NCBI RefSeq assembly: GCF_000699445.3
Contig: NC_067195.1
Location: forward strand, 58,067,091-58,131,090
DNA from: Schistosoma haematobium
Lineage: Eukaryota > Platyhelminthes > Trematoda > Strigeidida > Schistosomatidae
Reading direction: 5' to 3'
DNA: 64,000 nt
Positions 1 through 12,959 of the stretch are shown here, piece after piece. Below the pieces are notes generated by a model, which saw nothing but the letters and a program-made list of their open reading frames with translations, did not search any database and was not told where the DNA came from. Position 1 is the stretch's first letter; every line of letters begins with the position of its first letter. Made by a program: the position numbers and the translations under genes.

Positions 1-1094
1 TCATTAATAAGCCGCAAACTTCATTAGCTCTTCATGGAGCAGCATGGTTATTTCAAAATTGAGATTTCGTAATTATTGGTCAAGATTGTATGTTTCCATA
101 CTTTTCAAGTATAGGAAACTTCAATCTGCAAAGTAGTAAATCTGTGTTCATAACTATTTATTTAAGAATGCACATAGCCTCTGACTGGACAGCAAAATAC
201 ATATTTTCTGTGGTAGATTATATTTTAGCAAGTTTAATTTATAATTTTTTAATTTATATGAAAAAAATAACCATAAAAGTAATCCTCACAATAACTTTAT
301 TCCTTGGTGAGTCAGGTTTTTTTATGTCCTTATCGGTTGACTAAAAGAGTAATATTTATAAAATTCTATAATTTTTACTTAATTTATTTGTCAGCTAAAA
401 GAACCTTTCTTCAAAATGAATAGTTAATCTAATTATAGGTCAAATTCGCCTGAAAACTATCGTACTCTTCCTATCTTTACCTCTCCTCTTTTTCACATAG
501 ACACACTTCTTAAGGGAATTCGAATGAACTTCGAAAAAAGTCATTCAGTGCATATTATTGTATCTTAAATTGAAAAGAAACATTTTCAAAGTTGAAACAT
601 TACTTTTATCTTGTCACCTGAAAAGATTGGTGAACTATGAAAAAAACTATCTGGCTGTAATCGTAATTTTTGTAGTTACTGGTGACACGATATTCTAGAT
701 GACTGTAACTAATCATCATTGTCTTTGATTGTATTCGTTTTTGTTCTATATTATCATCATTATGAAAAAAACTGATCACGCATACATACATAAACTTATA
801 AGGAAAGACTTTCGAAAATTGACATACCAAAAAGCATTTCATTTGTTACTGTCACATAAATATGTATAGATACACACATACAGATGAATTTACCTTAAAA
901 AGACGAAAAAATCATTTTCAAAGTTTATCGGGTAATGAATGTCATATGACAATAAAAAGAGATAATTCACTTCGTGTTGTTTGCTTGTCTCTTCCCATTT
1001 TTGTTTGGGACTGCGACTGATCAGTCTCTTGTTGACATATATGCATCCTGTGCGGATTGCTTCGATATATCCTTTAGTCACAAGCTCTATAAAC

Positions 1095-1179
1095 AAAGAT
1101 GGGTGGTGGCTAGCAGTGAAGTCCAGGAAGTGCGTTTCGTCTTATTTGGGACTCGTCAGATGGATGTACCTGCATCCCA
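1095..1179 (-). mobile_element. Smα-type SINE, 3' part with hammerhead motif (minus strand)
   Basis: Read on the minus strand, this is the ribozyme half of a schistosome Smα-like SINE. The hammerhead core CTGACGA is at 1153-1159 (consensus CUGANGA, position 7 free), stem II is GTC/GAC, the conserved GAA is at 1136-1138 and A15.1 is kept. The nucleotide expected at the cleavage site (C17) is present. Stem I has a mismatch at pair 1.1 and stem III no longer pairs fully, so activity is doubtful although the catalytic core is conserved. The tRNA-like head is missing. The fragment sits head-to-head with the plus-strand copy that begins near 1262. Family assignment rests on the motif and its neighbour; the name Smα is from published schistosome work. 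Confidence 0.75.
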
Positions 1180-1261
1180 TGCTGATTGATTGTAGTCATA
1201 AACAACAATGGTAAGATTCGAGCAAACAACACCAAGTGAATATAAACTTCACCCCATCGCA

Positions 1262-1455
1262 CATGCAGGTGACTCTCAAAACTCAGTAGCTAAGTGGATA
1301 ACGTGATGGCGTTGAGACGAACGGTACTGGGTTCGAGTCCCGGAGTGAACACCAACTCTGGGATGCAGGTGCATCCAGCTGAAGGGTCCCAAATAGGTCG
1401 AAATGCACGTTCTGTATTCTACTGCTAGCCACCATCCATCTCTGCTAATAAAGAA
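1262..1455 (+). mobile_element. Smα-type tRNA-derived SINE with degraded hammerhead
   Basis: This is a nearly complete element. A tRNA-like pol III A box (ctcagtagctaagtgg) lies at about 1282-1297 and a B box (GGTTCGAGTCC) at about 1330-1340. A hammerhead-like fold follows at 1372-1425, then the tail ctgctagccaccatcc. The core reads CTGAAGG at 1379-1385, so the invariant A9 is G. The GAA at 1400-1402 is intact. With A9 lost the ribozyme should be inactive. Pol III transcription from the internal promoter is plausible from the boxes but is inference. Confidence 0.82.
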
Positions 1456-4400
1456 AGACAGTTTCGGGTGTTAAATCTTTATCCTTCAGATTCCAGTCAT
1501 CTTCTACTGACTGATGCTTATGTGTTAGTTTTCGTATTACAAAAATTTTAAACCTAAAGGCAAATATAACTGTTTCCGCATTGTACACCTAACTAGATCT
1601 AACAACAATCGTTATTAAATATTTAGTTTCAGCAAGTTTATATTCATATTTACCAGCTAACATTGAAAGTAGACCATAATAACTCACTGAATATAGAAAT
1701 GTGCTCAAATTTACTGTTACTGACCGGTTATGATGTATCATACTCACAAAGAAATTAACAGTTCTGAATGATGATAGTTTATACGGTTTTGTGTGAATTG
1801 TTCTGGGACGGAATCGGTATCTGATGCTTCTTTATCAACATGTTTTAATTTTGGTTCACTTTCATTTTATTCGATTCAAATAGGAAGAAATAGGTTGGAA
1901 CCCCTGAAATATAATGAGCATATTACCTTTGAGATATTCTGGCAGATAACGATATATTAAAGAATAATATTTCATATTCTGATTGATAGAAAACATCTTT
2001 CATATATCATGCTGAATAGTAGCTTTATTTTTCTTTAATAAGACTGGAAATTAAAATAAAACCCCATTACGTTTCAATCACCAGATCACTGACCTGTTAC
2101 AAACAGGCGGATATGTTCCATTTAATTGAAGATACGTTTTAAATAATTTATATATACGTACTGATTATTTCAAATTAATTTGCTTTTAATAGCTGAAATG
2201 ATCTGATGTTTACATTATTACAAAGAATCGAAAATATTTTGTATTTAACTTCTGCAATGAATATCACTAAAGTACCCCCAAAAAATTCTCTCTGTGAATG
2301 TACTGTAGGACGTCCAGCTATTTCGCAAATGGATAATATCTTCATTGCCTTTCTAATTACTATTATTTATTGTGTACAACTGGAAGTCAATTTTTAGTCC
2401 AACAATATTTTTGATTATATGTTTCCTTACACACGAGTTAGTTAACATGACATGAAGGAAAAAAAGTTTGATAATTAGATTCTAATTTCACAGGCTGGTG
2501 AGTGATCTACAAACCCAAATAATACGACCGTATGTATCCAAAGTAGTATTTATCCAAGTATATAATTCTATCAGGTACTTTTTTATCCGGTGTTATTTCT
2601 CAATATAAAACTACTCATTTTCTAAGCGATCATTTTATCTGTGAACATCTACTTGGTGAGGAACGTCTATCAGTAATTTGATTTACCTGAAAAACCGCAA
2701 CTTCGTCACATTATTCATTTCAGTTAAGGTAATTTGTAGCAATGCACATAAAAACAAACCTTTTAACGCATTATGATGTTTAATAGATTTTATTGCACTA
2801 ACTTTCGTTTTATTCATTAAAAAAATTCAAGAGATTTGGTTGAGGAATACGTGCATTGTTCATGAAGTTATTTAACCAGTCTACATAAAGAACAGGAGAT
2901 TTGCATCGAAAGACATATTTAATTTTAGTGTGAAAATGAGTTACTATGTTTGAGATGTTAGTTCTCTTAATTATCTTTACTTCACAGTGAAAATCAAACA
3001 CAATATCAGTAGGTCATCCATTAAGCTAATTAGCTCAAATAGCTACAAATGTTATTTAAGTTATGAGATTAAGTCACATTACTCAAAATTCAACTGATCA
3101 TTGTAATGTGTCAGTATCATAAGCATAAAAACACCATTTTATATCAAAATTAAACCAAGGTCAAGGTAAAGTTGAATATTTATGTCTTTATCGTACTTAT
3201 TTATGAGAATATCATATTCATCGAGTTTAACGTGAATTTAGTCGGATATTTAGCATCGAATGCACCTTTTTTCCAGTGTAAGCACCTTCCAAATCATAAT
3301 AATCCTCAAGGTTTCTGATTGTTATCGAAGAACTAATTATACCGAGGATTGAACTAGTCATATGATCGACAACAAATATGAAGACATATCTCGTCTTTCT
3401 TCGTTGCGATCAGTTTATGAGTAACTGTATGTAAAAAATTTCACAGCAAAATATAGTCGAATTTTAATTTCTATGCAAAAATTGAAGTCAGTAACTCGCA
3501 TTTTATGCTCATTAGTAACTTGGCTTTTATCGATTTACTACTAAAGTAGCTAGCTTTCAATCATGATAAAGGAGTAAAAATAAATATAAAAAATTGCAGC
3601 TAAAGTAAACACTACTTTCGTTTTTTGTTTACTCAAATTGAAAGATTTTCCATTGTCATTAGAACGGCTCATTGAATCGTTAATTTTCCTATAGGTTAGT
3701 TAAAAAAGATTTTTTTAAAAATGCACTTGATGCTTTTAAAATAAATTTGACTAATTAGTGTTTTATCTTCCGTAATTGAAAAAATCACTTCATATTTTGA
3801 CTTTGACTTCACTGTTCCATTTCAAAAGTTACCATGTTGAAAGCTTCTCTTTATTTTATAAATGCATTAATCTTATTGTTACCTATTATTCTCTTTGAAA
3901 TCACAAGAAAACACATCGTAAATCAAATGCTGCTCCACCTCTATAGGGTTTATATGAATAAAAGCGATTAGTGTCGAGTGACAAAATTTGAACACTGTGT
4001 TTATATAAATGGAAAAGTTGTACTTTTGTACTCTCCGCTGTAAAGCATAATTGCAATACAATCTACTGGTTTTACTTTTCGTTGGAAGTATTGCTAACTT
4101 TTATTAAACGGATAATCTCATTTTCTGGTGAATTCATCGAATAGGTTTACTGTAACATGTCCACTGATCAACTTTTCACCTGATTATCAGGCAATCAAAC
4201 TATCACAAGAGGAATTTCACATTTCACTTCATGATATCCAAATTTTCTCAGTTATAATTAAGTTCATAACAATCTGAATACATAGAAGAGGGGAAACGAA
4301 AAAAGGTGTTATTCTGGATAGAATGATATCTTTATAAGCAGCAACTTTCCTGACGGTATCATGATTTTCTTAATGCAGTCCAACAGGTTACACGCTAGTT

Positions 4401-5596
4401 TTTTCCCAATATTTTATTATTTCATAGTATTTAGGCAGTTGACTTCAAACTTCTAGGATTTTCTGTATGTATGCAGAAATTTGATTTTAATTCACTTGCT
4501 TAATCTACTTTACAAAGCTACTGGAATGACTGTTCGTCAGGCAAAACTTAATACGGCCATTCTCCGTGGCTTAGCTGAGCTAAATTGTATTCAATGCATT
4601 TGTGTCTATGCCAATAATCATCGCGAATTGTAATTATCATTGCTTCATTTTTCTGCGTTAACTCAGGTTTTTCATAAAGTGTTTACATTTAATATTTTTT
4701 GATTTTACTGAATGAAGTGGTACTGTATTACTTCATGCTTTTTCAGGTTGACAGGATTCTTTCAAATAATTCAATGATTAACTTTCCGATTGGATTAGTT
4801 AAGTTTTTACATGATACTGGTTTGTTGTAAGTTAATGGACACTAAACTAGGAGCACTCATGTTCCCTTTTATGTAAGAAAAAAATGTTAGTAACAAACAT
4901 TAAATTAAATTAGCGGTATGTCACTTATTGTTGAACATATTAGCTGTTTTGTTAGCAATATGTTTTAAGGCAAAATGTTTACTTTACTAAAAGATTGAGC
5001 TCTTGAAATACATAAAATAGAACATATTAAATAAGATTCTACTCGTTCTATTATTATTATTTTGAGTATAATTATGCCAATAATTATCTATTTCTCACAC
5101 TCGGTAAAAGTTTTAATCTCACTTAAATTGAGATCACTGAGCCAAAATAAAAGGACAATTAATTACATACAAATAATATTCATGAATACTACTAACCAAT
5201 AAAAAAAATCTTAGCTACTTAATTTGCTATACAAGTGAAAATTCTTTTTATTCAAGTGATTTTTCCATTCTTCATTATTTAGTTATTTGTCACTTTTCTC
5301 GATACCATTTTAAAGTATGGAGACGTATGTATTGATTTTCCACATCCTTCATTTCTAAAGTTTATTTTCTGTGTTTCATTTAAATACAGTTTTATCAAAT
5401 ACTGTGAATTGCCTCAAGTTATTATTTTTTTCCATTAGAAAAAGTTTTTTCATCTACTTCAGATGTTTAGCATTAACAAGGACGAATTTATTTTTTCTAC
5501 ATTAATTAACTGATGACTGCTGTTACTTGTCGCGTTACTTTATCAGTTGTATGATCATCATCACAAATCATTTACCTTATTTTTTTTATCCTTTAG

Positions 5597-5701
5597 GGTC
5601 ATTCATTAGGGGAAGAATTATTTGCAACAGTTGTCGATCGATTTAGACTACTTGAAGCTGATTACTTTGACCTGGAATATGTAAACGATGAAGGACTGAG
5701 A
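5597..5701 (+). CDS. FARP-like: FERM exon 1 of the visible set: F1 lobe
   Basis: This exon holds 35 codons, phase 0 at both ends. It is flanked by the acceptor tcctttag and the donor gtaagt. It encodes GHSLGEELFATVVDRF followed by LLEADYFDLEY, the F1 (ubiquitin-like) segment in which FARP, 4.1 and PTPN3/4 proteins have a LLDxVxxHLNLxExDYFGLxF pattern. The usual Gly of DYFGL is Asp here. The true start codon and the first β-strands of F1 must lie on an upstream exon not found in the window. It joins across a 17.6-kb intron to 23281. Confidence 0.88.
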
Positions 5702-5751
5702 GTAAGTGTTTAGTGTTTCCTTTTGACTAGCTATTTCGTTCATCATATTTT

Positions 5752-5776
5752 CTATATATATATCTATATATCTATA

Positions 5777-5815
<39 letters not shown>
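5752..5815. repeat. TA/TCTA microsatellite
   Basis: An interrupted (TA)n/(TATC)n tract resolves into pure TA dinucleotides. It lies 50 bp downstream of the splice donor at 5702. Nothing else is implied beyond likely length polymorphism. Confidence 0.95.
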
Positions 5816-5817
<2 letters not shown>

Positions 5818-6180
5818 ATAAAAAGCTTGAAATATTTTCTGCTCTAATGAAAATCGTGTCTTAAATTCCATTCAATATAGTTATTAGAATAATGAAAAGG
5901 GACAATACAGAAAAGCTACTGAATCATTTCATTTATTATTTATTATTTTGGATTTAATCATTTTCTTTATGTTCTAATTAAGAAAAATATTATAACTTAC
6001 TATTGTGTTAAGTGACCCTATGACATTACGGATAAATTAATTATAAATTCATGTGTGACGTACTGTAACCAACCTCAATATTTTTAGTTTTCAGCAAACC
6101 AACTCTGTTATTTTGGTAGATCTGTGATAAATCTGTGATATCGATGATTTTGACATGTGGTGGAATCTTCAAAAATTTAA

Positions 6181-6435
6181 ATTTTAGTAGTTGAATTCAT
6201 GAGTCGCTCTAAGCTAGACAAAAGCACCGTTGGATTCAGGCTCAGGAGTCTAGAGGTTAAGCGTTCGCGCGTGAAATAGAAGGTCCTGCGTTCGAGTCCT
6301 GAGTGCAGGATCGTAGTTGCGCACTGCTGCGGAGTCTCGTAGTCGAACGAAACGTCCATCCAGGTTTTAGTGGATGTCTACCTCAGATCGAATCATGAAT
6401 TCATCCACTACAATTACTATGATCTCCACAAATCC
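6181..6435 (+). mobile_element. tRNA-derived ribozyme SINE with inverted tail at its 5' side
   Basis: This belongs to the second SINE family of the window. The head is CCGTTGGATTC, the A box ggctcaggagtctagagg is at about 6239-6256 and the B box GCGTTCGAGTCC at about 6288-6299. A hammerhead remnant starts near 6321 and the tail ends gaattcat...ctccacaaatcccc. The core reads CTGCGGA (A6 changed to C), and stem III plus the 3' strand of stem I are deleted, so the ribozyme is dead. Immediately upstream (6181-6209) is a minus-strand copy of the tail (gttgaattcatgagtc...agctagac), giving the element terminal inverted repeats. The same architecture recurs at 23517-23806. Confidence 0.8.
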
Positions 6436-7079
6436 CCATTCTGATGAAAATTCAAATTGTTTTATTATGTCATTCAGCCTTAACTTTTAAAAACGATTAA
6501 ACATTTTAAATACTGTAAATCCTTATCTATGTTTGTTATCAGAAACCTAATTATAGGATGGGAACCGATCAAGTATGCTGACTGATAGTCTATTACAGTC
6601 AGTTATGATTGTTATTCGATATTATTAATATAGTTCCCAAACATACTTACTTACTGATCAATCACCTGTAAATATAACTTTTGGAAGATTACTATTACCC
6701 AAGGATGGGTTAATTAATTTTTGCTTCAAGGTTGATCATGCATAAAACATACTGATCCAGATTTATGATGAACAATTAATTTATTAAATCTTGTTTCAGG
6801 GATCTTTTGAAATTTCACCATCTATTGAAATGTTTTTCCAAAATTAAGTAACTTTCATAAGGAATTCAGTGTAAATGTGTTTACTCTCGAGAAATTTTGA
6901 ACAAACGATTAACTACCTCGTTCTTCAAGAAAAAAATGTCATGCGTTTTTCAGTAACCCTAAATAAATAATAACAAATATCAATAAAAGATCAAAAATAT
7001 TTTGATTGCTTAGTTGTAAAAGATATTTCTCAGGATACGTTTTCTCAAATAAGAAACAATCTATATTTTAGTTGCCCAA

Positions 7080-7545
7080 AATCTGACTCCAGTTATATCA
7101 TTTGCTGGTTGCTATCGAAATATACGTCCCGGCTACCCTTGTGTTTAATCGTTAACTTAAATCGCGTTAGTGAATAATGGAATTAAATAAGTCTAATACG
7201 AGAATGGATTTCAAACACGTATGGTTTTAATACAATCGTTCACCAAGGCAGACGAGCAGAGAAACGAAGCGAAGAGGAGGGAGTGGAGCGAAACGAAATG
7301 ACACGTAGTGGAAAAAGCAAGTGAGCAAACTCGATATATTCAGACAATAATAAATTACAGATACGCAATGAATAGGGTAAGCAATTAACAAATACGGTCA
7401 CAAAAAAACAGCCAGGGTTAATAAGCGAATAATTAACAATGTCAAAATGTGACTCGAGAAGAATGAACAAATCGGTCTGTATGGAAACTAGAATAACTCA
7501 TGTGGACTTGACATAGTACTAGACACTACATGTTATTATACAATA
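7080..7545 (+). repeat. Unidentified dispersed repeat, copy 1
   Basis: About 465 bp here match the block at 15095-15600 almost from end to end, with many substitutions and small gaps. Shared landmarks in order are ttgctatcgaaatatac/tgttatcgaaatatac, aaatcgcgttagtgaataa, ggaattaaataa, tacgagaatggattt, ggagaaagtg-like, aataggataaa-like and actagaataa. A third, shorter copy is on the minus strand near 22400-22540. I see no coding capacity. It could be a solo LTR or a non-autonomous DNA element; I cannot name it. Confidence 0.75.
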
Positions 7546-9394
7546 AACTGAACGTTCTGTCAGATTGTATGAAACTGCTTTATGTTTCACTTTTACTGTT
7601 ATGTATTAAAAAAAAACTAAAAGGTATTAAGTTCAATGTTTTACATCTTAAAAAATAAATGATGAGTGTTGTTACTTTAAGCCACTGTAGAATTATATAC
7701 ATATATAAGCGTAGACGGTTTATTGAATAATTATGGATAAAATAAAATATAACATATAAGTAATTATTAGAACAGTGAAAATTGTCCGATACCATTCCTT
7801 GAGAAATCACGTCTGTTTTTATGCTCTTCAACAGCAATATAATCACGCCCTGTTCAACAAAATGGATTTAGCAGTTACACATTTAAATTACTTTTCCTTA
7901 AGATCTATAATATACTGTGATCGCCAATGGTGTGGTTTTAACCCTCAGTTTTGATAAATTGCAACTGATATTATTAACATTATTTTACGGTTTTGTATCA
8001 CAACCAAAGGATCCATCAACAACTTGGGTTAAAGTGAACTGTGCTCTTAGAATAATATAAAACTGTCGTAAAAATTAAAATCCATAAATGAAAAAGTAAA
8101 TCAGATGACATAAATGAAGTTCATTTACAAATTACTTGAAGAGGGGTGATAATATTTCAGAAAACAGACAAATTTATCAGTCTCAGGAAGAACAATTTAA
8201 GTAAAAGTTCTCCACTCAGAATTATTCCAGTTATCCCAGAAAATGATAGCTAGATCAGTTCAGTCATTTGGTAACATACAAATTCTAATTCTGATTTACT
8301 TAGACTAATGATTTGGTCGGTGTACTGATTTTATCTCCAACACAGTATACGACTTGACAGGCTACTGGTAAATAAAATATGGTAAAATAAATTTGTAAGG
8401 TAAGGTTATTATTAGACAAGGCAGTTATTGAAGAAGTATACCACGCTAAGTCTAAGACTGATTTTTAGGTCATGTTTATAAAAAGCGTTGATATGACATT
8501 ATATGACAGCATTTTATACCTAAGCTGTTTCATAAATTGTATTCAATTGAATAAACGACCTATTATCTAACGACTGAAATAGCTACCGAATAGTTAGTTA
8601 TAATCAAAGTTTTTCATGTAAATGTTGGAAAATTTTTAGAGAATATTACTGATCAGTTGATTACAACATTAAAAGTAATTATATTTTGAAGTCAATATTT
8701 TGAAATCAAACTGTCAAACAAACCAACTAGACTTCTTTCATCCGAAATTGTAATTTTGGATTAAATTTTGTCTACTTCACAATTTTGTAATTTAGTTTCA
8801 TGTGTGTGAGTAATTTGAGAAATGAATATTTTACTTACATTTAAAGTGATATGTGACTTGAGATCCATTTTTAATTTATTCATAAACAGTTCTAGAAACT
8901 TCTACACTTTCAGTTTATACTGTAGAAAAATTTAGTGAAGTTAAAAACAATAAAACTTTGAATCCCGGACAGTTAACGGAAATTAAAGAAACTCGTGTAA
9001 CTAATATCCTTAACCATTCTTCCATAAAGTTTGGTAATAACAGTTATTCAAAAATATTCAATTTTCTCAGTGCCATTGTGAAATGTTTAACATATGGTAG
9101 TTGTAATTTCATAGATCTCTTTTTTCTATACTGTCTTAACTGTCTTTTATTCCAATATATAGTGTCGGTTTTAATGTTAATATACTTCATTACCTGATAT
9201 GAAGACTTCTCTTTTTTATGAGTCATAAAAGTCTTTTTGTTCGATTTTCTTTAGAATTCTGGTAATTATGTAAACTCAACATGAACCGGATGGAATACTA
9301 TACTTCAATGCAGCGATACCGGTTGTTAACAGTAAAATAAGTATATGAAAGAAAAGAGCATGAATACTAGTTTCCTACATAAAACGCTTAAATC

Positions 9395-10860
9395 ATTACT
9401 CACTTTCTTACGCTTGTTACCGACCGTAGAGGAGCATAGGCCGCTCATCACCATTCACCATCCACATCTGTCCTGACTAACCCTATCCAGTTGATCCCAG
9501 TTACTACTCATCAGTCCTTTCATGTTGCTTCCAATTCTCTATGTAATGTGTTCTTTGACCTTCCTCTATTTCGTTCATCTTCACGATTCCAAGTTAGCAC
9601 TTGCCTTGTGACGCAGTTTGATGAATTTTGTAATGCATGTACCATCCACTTCTAGCATCTCTCCATAATTTCCTCTTCACTTGGAAACTCTTTTGTTCTC
9701 TCCCACAGTTGGATGTTGTTGGTGGTATCCGACCAATGAACATTGAGTATCTCATGTAGACAATTGTTTAGAAATACTTCTACATTTTCAATAATGGTTG
9801 TGATAGTCCTCAAGGTTTCAGCTGCATATATTAGAACTGTTTTGACGATTATATTGAAGATTGTGATTTTGATATTGGTTGACTGTTGTGTTTGAGTTCC
9901 ATATGTTGTTCAAATGTGTGAATTCTGTCTTTGCTTTTTTAATCTTTGTCTTTATGTCTGCATCAGATTCTTCTTGTTCATCGATACTGCTGCTGAGCAG
10001 CCTAGTGAAAGTTTACCTCTCTTCCAGAGTTCCTCCATTATGTGTAATCGGTTTGGTGCTGTCTGTATTGTGCTTCAGTATATTGCCTTTTCCCTTGTGT
10101 ATGTTGAGACTCACTGATGCAGAAGCTGCTGCTACAATTTTTGACTTGACCTGCATTTGTTGATATGTTTGGGCCAGGTTATCTGCGAAGTCCAAATCGT
10201 CTAGGTGCATCCAATCTGTCCATTGTTTTCCGCACTTTCCGTCGGATGTCGAGGTCCTCATAATTCAATCGTCCACCAGAAGAAGGAGAAAGGGGGAGGG
10301 TAAGCACGTTTCTATGAGTCCGGTCCTCAATGCACCACTTTGCAGTGTAGTTCATCGTATCAATTTCGGATGATATTGACGTTTTTCTCAGGTACACCAT
10401 AATGTTCAAGTAGGTTCCATGAAACCCTTCTATCCACGCTGTCAAACGCCTTCTCATAGCTAAGGAAGTTGATGTATAATGACTCGACTGATTGTTCAAC
10501 GATGATCCGTAATGTCGCGATTTGGTTTGTGCACGTAATCCTACCTGTTGATCTTGTTCTCCATAGACACTTCCTCTTCTGTGGTTAGATCTCTTAAGGC
10601 TTGAAACCTGTTGCTGAAAGTTATCTTTAATTCGATGAGTTTGTCAGTATTTTGAAGGAAGAATATATTAAGCCGTTGTATTATTGTCTGTCCAGTTATC
10701 CAGTACTTCTTTGGCTTCAGTTTCATCTTGAAAACTACCTGGTGGTGATCTGAATCTATGTCAGCTCCTCACCTAGTTCTCACGTCTTCTATCGACCTTC
10801 CGACTTTCTTATTGATGCAAGTCTGATCGATCATTTGAAGTGTCTTTAACAATCGTTGCG
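9395..10860 (-). mobile_element. Degenerate RTE-clade (SR2-like) non-LTR retrotransposon
   Basis: Read on the minus strand, about 1.4 kb of broken reverse-transcriptase frame is recognisable. The endonuclease end and linker (IDQTCINKK, GADIDSDHHQVVFKMKLK) lie at about 10830-10690. The palm segment YEKAFDSVDRR is near 10420. The catalytic block LDDLDFADN (family pattern FADD, last Asp lost) is near 10190, followed by SVSLNIHKGKGNILK. The 3' domain has WERTKEFPSEEEI, TWNREDERNRGRSKNT and LDRVSQDRCGW near 9690-9440. Several stops and frame changes interrupt it, and most of the region between the EN-RT linker and the RT palm is deleted. It is 5'-truncated, as is typical of target-primed insertion. 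It is dead as a source of protein and lies antisense to the host gene in an intron. Confidence 0.9.
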
Positions 10861-12574
10861 AAACCTCTAGAATCTACTTTTAATTATGTAAAGTTAAGTC
10901 TTCAAACAGTGATGTTTGTTAATAAAAAGACGTCCTTCTATGAGTATTCACATTCTTACAAGACTTAAATAAGGTGTCATTAAATTTTTATACTATTACT
11001 ATTTCCTTTAATTTATCAATTTTGAGAATTAATGCAATCATTTGTTAAATATACAATTTTTCCGGCAGCACGATAATCTGGAGGTATGTGTATCGTATAT
11101 TTTAAAAGTTGGAAAATCATGATCTTATCACTTAATTAAATGTTTTTGTTCCTATATCCTCTAGCTATAACATTGCTTCAATTAAGTTTAGAATGGTGTT
11201 TTCACTGTTCTCCGAACCGAAGAGGGAAACCGTTTCATAATCTGTTTCGACAACTAATGAAAGTAATTAAAAGTAATACTGAAAATTAATCAACTGATAA
11301 TATAATAAAATACGTCTTGATAAAACCATACCAAATAACACAAAACACGTTTTTCAAGAAAGACATCTTATTGGCTATAACAAGGCCAATTATATCTAGT
11401 TTACAGTCATCTTTTTGTAAGTGAATCAAAAATTGAATATTTGTAAACCTAATATCACTTTTCTACCGTCAACTTTAAACTATTGTGTATTTACATACAT
11501 AAGAGCAATCCATGTGCATTTGTAAACAAAGAATCTGTAGTATGGAGGTGAAATAAAATTCTCATTTAGTTATTTTCAAATATTTTATTGTCACTATTTT
11601 GAGTGATCAACTAAATTTATCATATACATGAAAGGAGCTTCAGTAATCTAATCAAAAATGTACTGATTTCTTATTTATTGAATGATAGATGAACTTGAAT
11701 ATGCTGTTGAAACTCACGATTAAATGATGTGCTGTTAGCCATCTTTAAAAAAATACATATGATATTTCAACATATTCCATTAGATAATGCGTGAAATATT
11801 CCATTAGGTAACGTATAACTTATTGCTCATGATGAAGCCTGGTAACATTATTATTAGTATTGAGTAATTTTTACTTTAGTTTCGATTCATGCTAATTTTC
11901 TACTGTTTTGCTTTCGTTCTTTTAATCAATTTGAGTGTTCAGTTACTTGGCTTTCTAAATAATAACTATTTACACGATAGGATTTTTAACTAGAGATACT
12001 CGTTGTTTGCTCATATTGAATCACATCAGTAAAACGAATTTCCTTTTTTAATATGTTGAGTAAGCAATCGTATTCTTTTTTGTAAGTAAGAATAAAATGT
12101 ATTGATAATAAGGTGCCTTGGTATATTTAAAAAGTTTTATATTCCCATACGTTAATTTTACCAGTTAGAAGTAATATCATTAGAAATGGTTCAGATTTTC
12201 ATCGTTATTACTATATGAAACCTCCCGAGAAAGGAAGAACTTTTAATAAGTGAGATAAGGCTATCAACACGTGAAGAATTTATACTAATTTGCAAAATAT
12301 TCTCTCAATATGTTACGTATGTTCATGGTTATCAATTCATTATGGTGTTATAATATGGTGACTACAATAATTCATTTCCTTATTCTGTATCCCATTATTG
12401 CTGCTTGGTTCAAAAGATACAGATATTGATGTTAGCATACGTGTTCACAAACGGCACGCTCTAACTGGTAAAAAGATATAGGATTCTTGCCATTTGAGGC
12501 CAGATAGTAACTTGTATTCGTTTCCACACCTCATTTTCATCAACACATTTTTAGCAATAGTTATATTTTCGCAG

Positions 12575-12655
12575 TCGAATTCACTAGTCAATCTAAGCTA
12601 GACTGTGAAAATACTACAATTCTCCATAAATCCCATACTGATAATCTTTATGTTA
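12575..12655. repeat. SINE tail fragment
   Basis: A piece resembling the 3' tail of the ribozyme SINE family is present. The inverted tail (cgaattcactagtcaatctaagctagac) abuts a plus-sense tail end (ctacaattctccataaatcccatactgat). The two halves join head to head without the tRNA-like or ribozyme parts. Confidence 0.55.
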
Positions 12656-12959
12656 AATATTCTATCTAGGTCAATTATTTCAACCATCAATATGCACCAA
12701 TACTGCTCATGCTCAAAAAAGTCAAATAGTTTCCAAAATCTTTCCAGTATCCCAACTTTAATGCATTGGAAAAATATCAAAGCATTTTTGAGCCCTATAT
12801 TAGTAGCATTTCAAAAAAGTATAGCAGTTCAGTCATTCGATTTGGATAAACCTTGAATTTTACGGTGTAAATCGAATTTATTCTCACTAATTAAGTTCAC
12901 TGAATACAAGATATTTGTAAGTCTAAAATGTAGTTACATTACCGTTTGGATATATATTT

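Larger units (their letters stand above)
1..5596. other. Upstream intron or 5' flank; no exon found
   Basis: This AT-rich stretch lies upstream of the first recognisable FERM exon. That exon starts at a splice acceptor and its protein begins inside the FERM F1 lobe, so at least one more coding exon must exist upstream. I found no open frame here ending in a phase-0 donor that reads like the start of a FERM domain. The short ORFs present have no recognisable protein character. Apart from the inverted SINE pair at about 1095-1460, I see no supported feature. Confidence 0.6.

Noticed and set aside
974..1214. Two overlapping plus-strand ORFs of 71 and 77 codons
   Set aside because: They run through the minus-strand Smα fragment and have no protein character.
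1281..1341. Candidate true tRNA gene
   Set aside because: A and B boxes are present, but the cloverleaf arms do not close and a ribozyme plus tail follow, so it is a SINE head.
9879..10163. Plus-strand ORF of 94 codons with hydrophobic runs
   Set aside because: It is antisense to the degenerate RTE reverse transcriptase, which reads on the minus strand.
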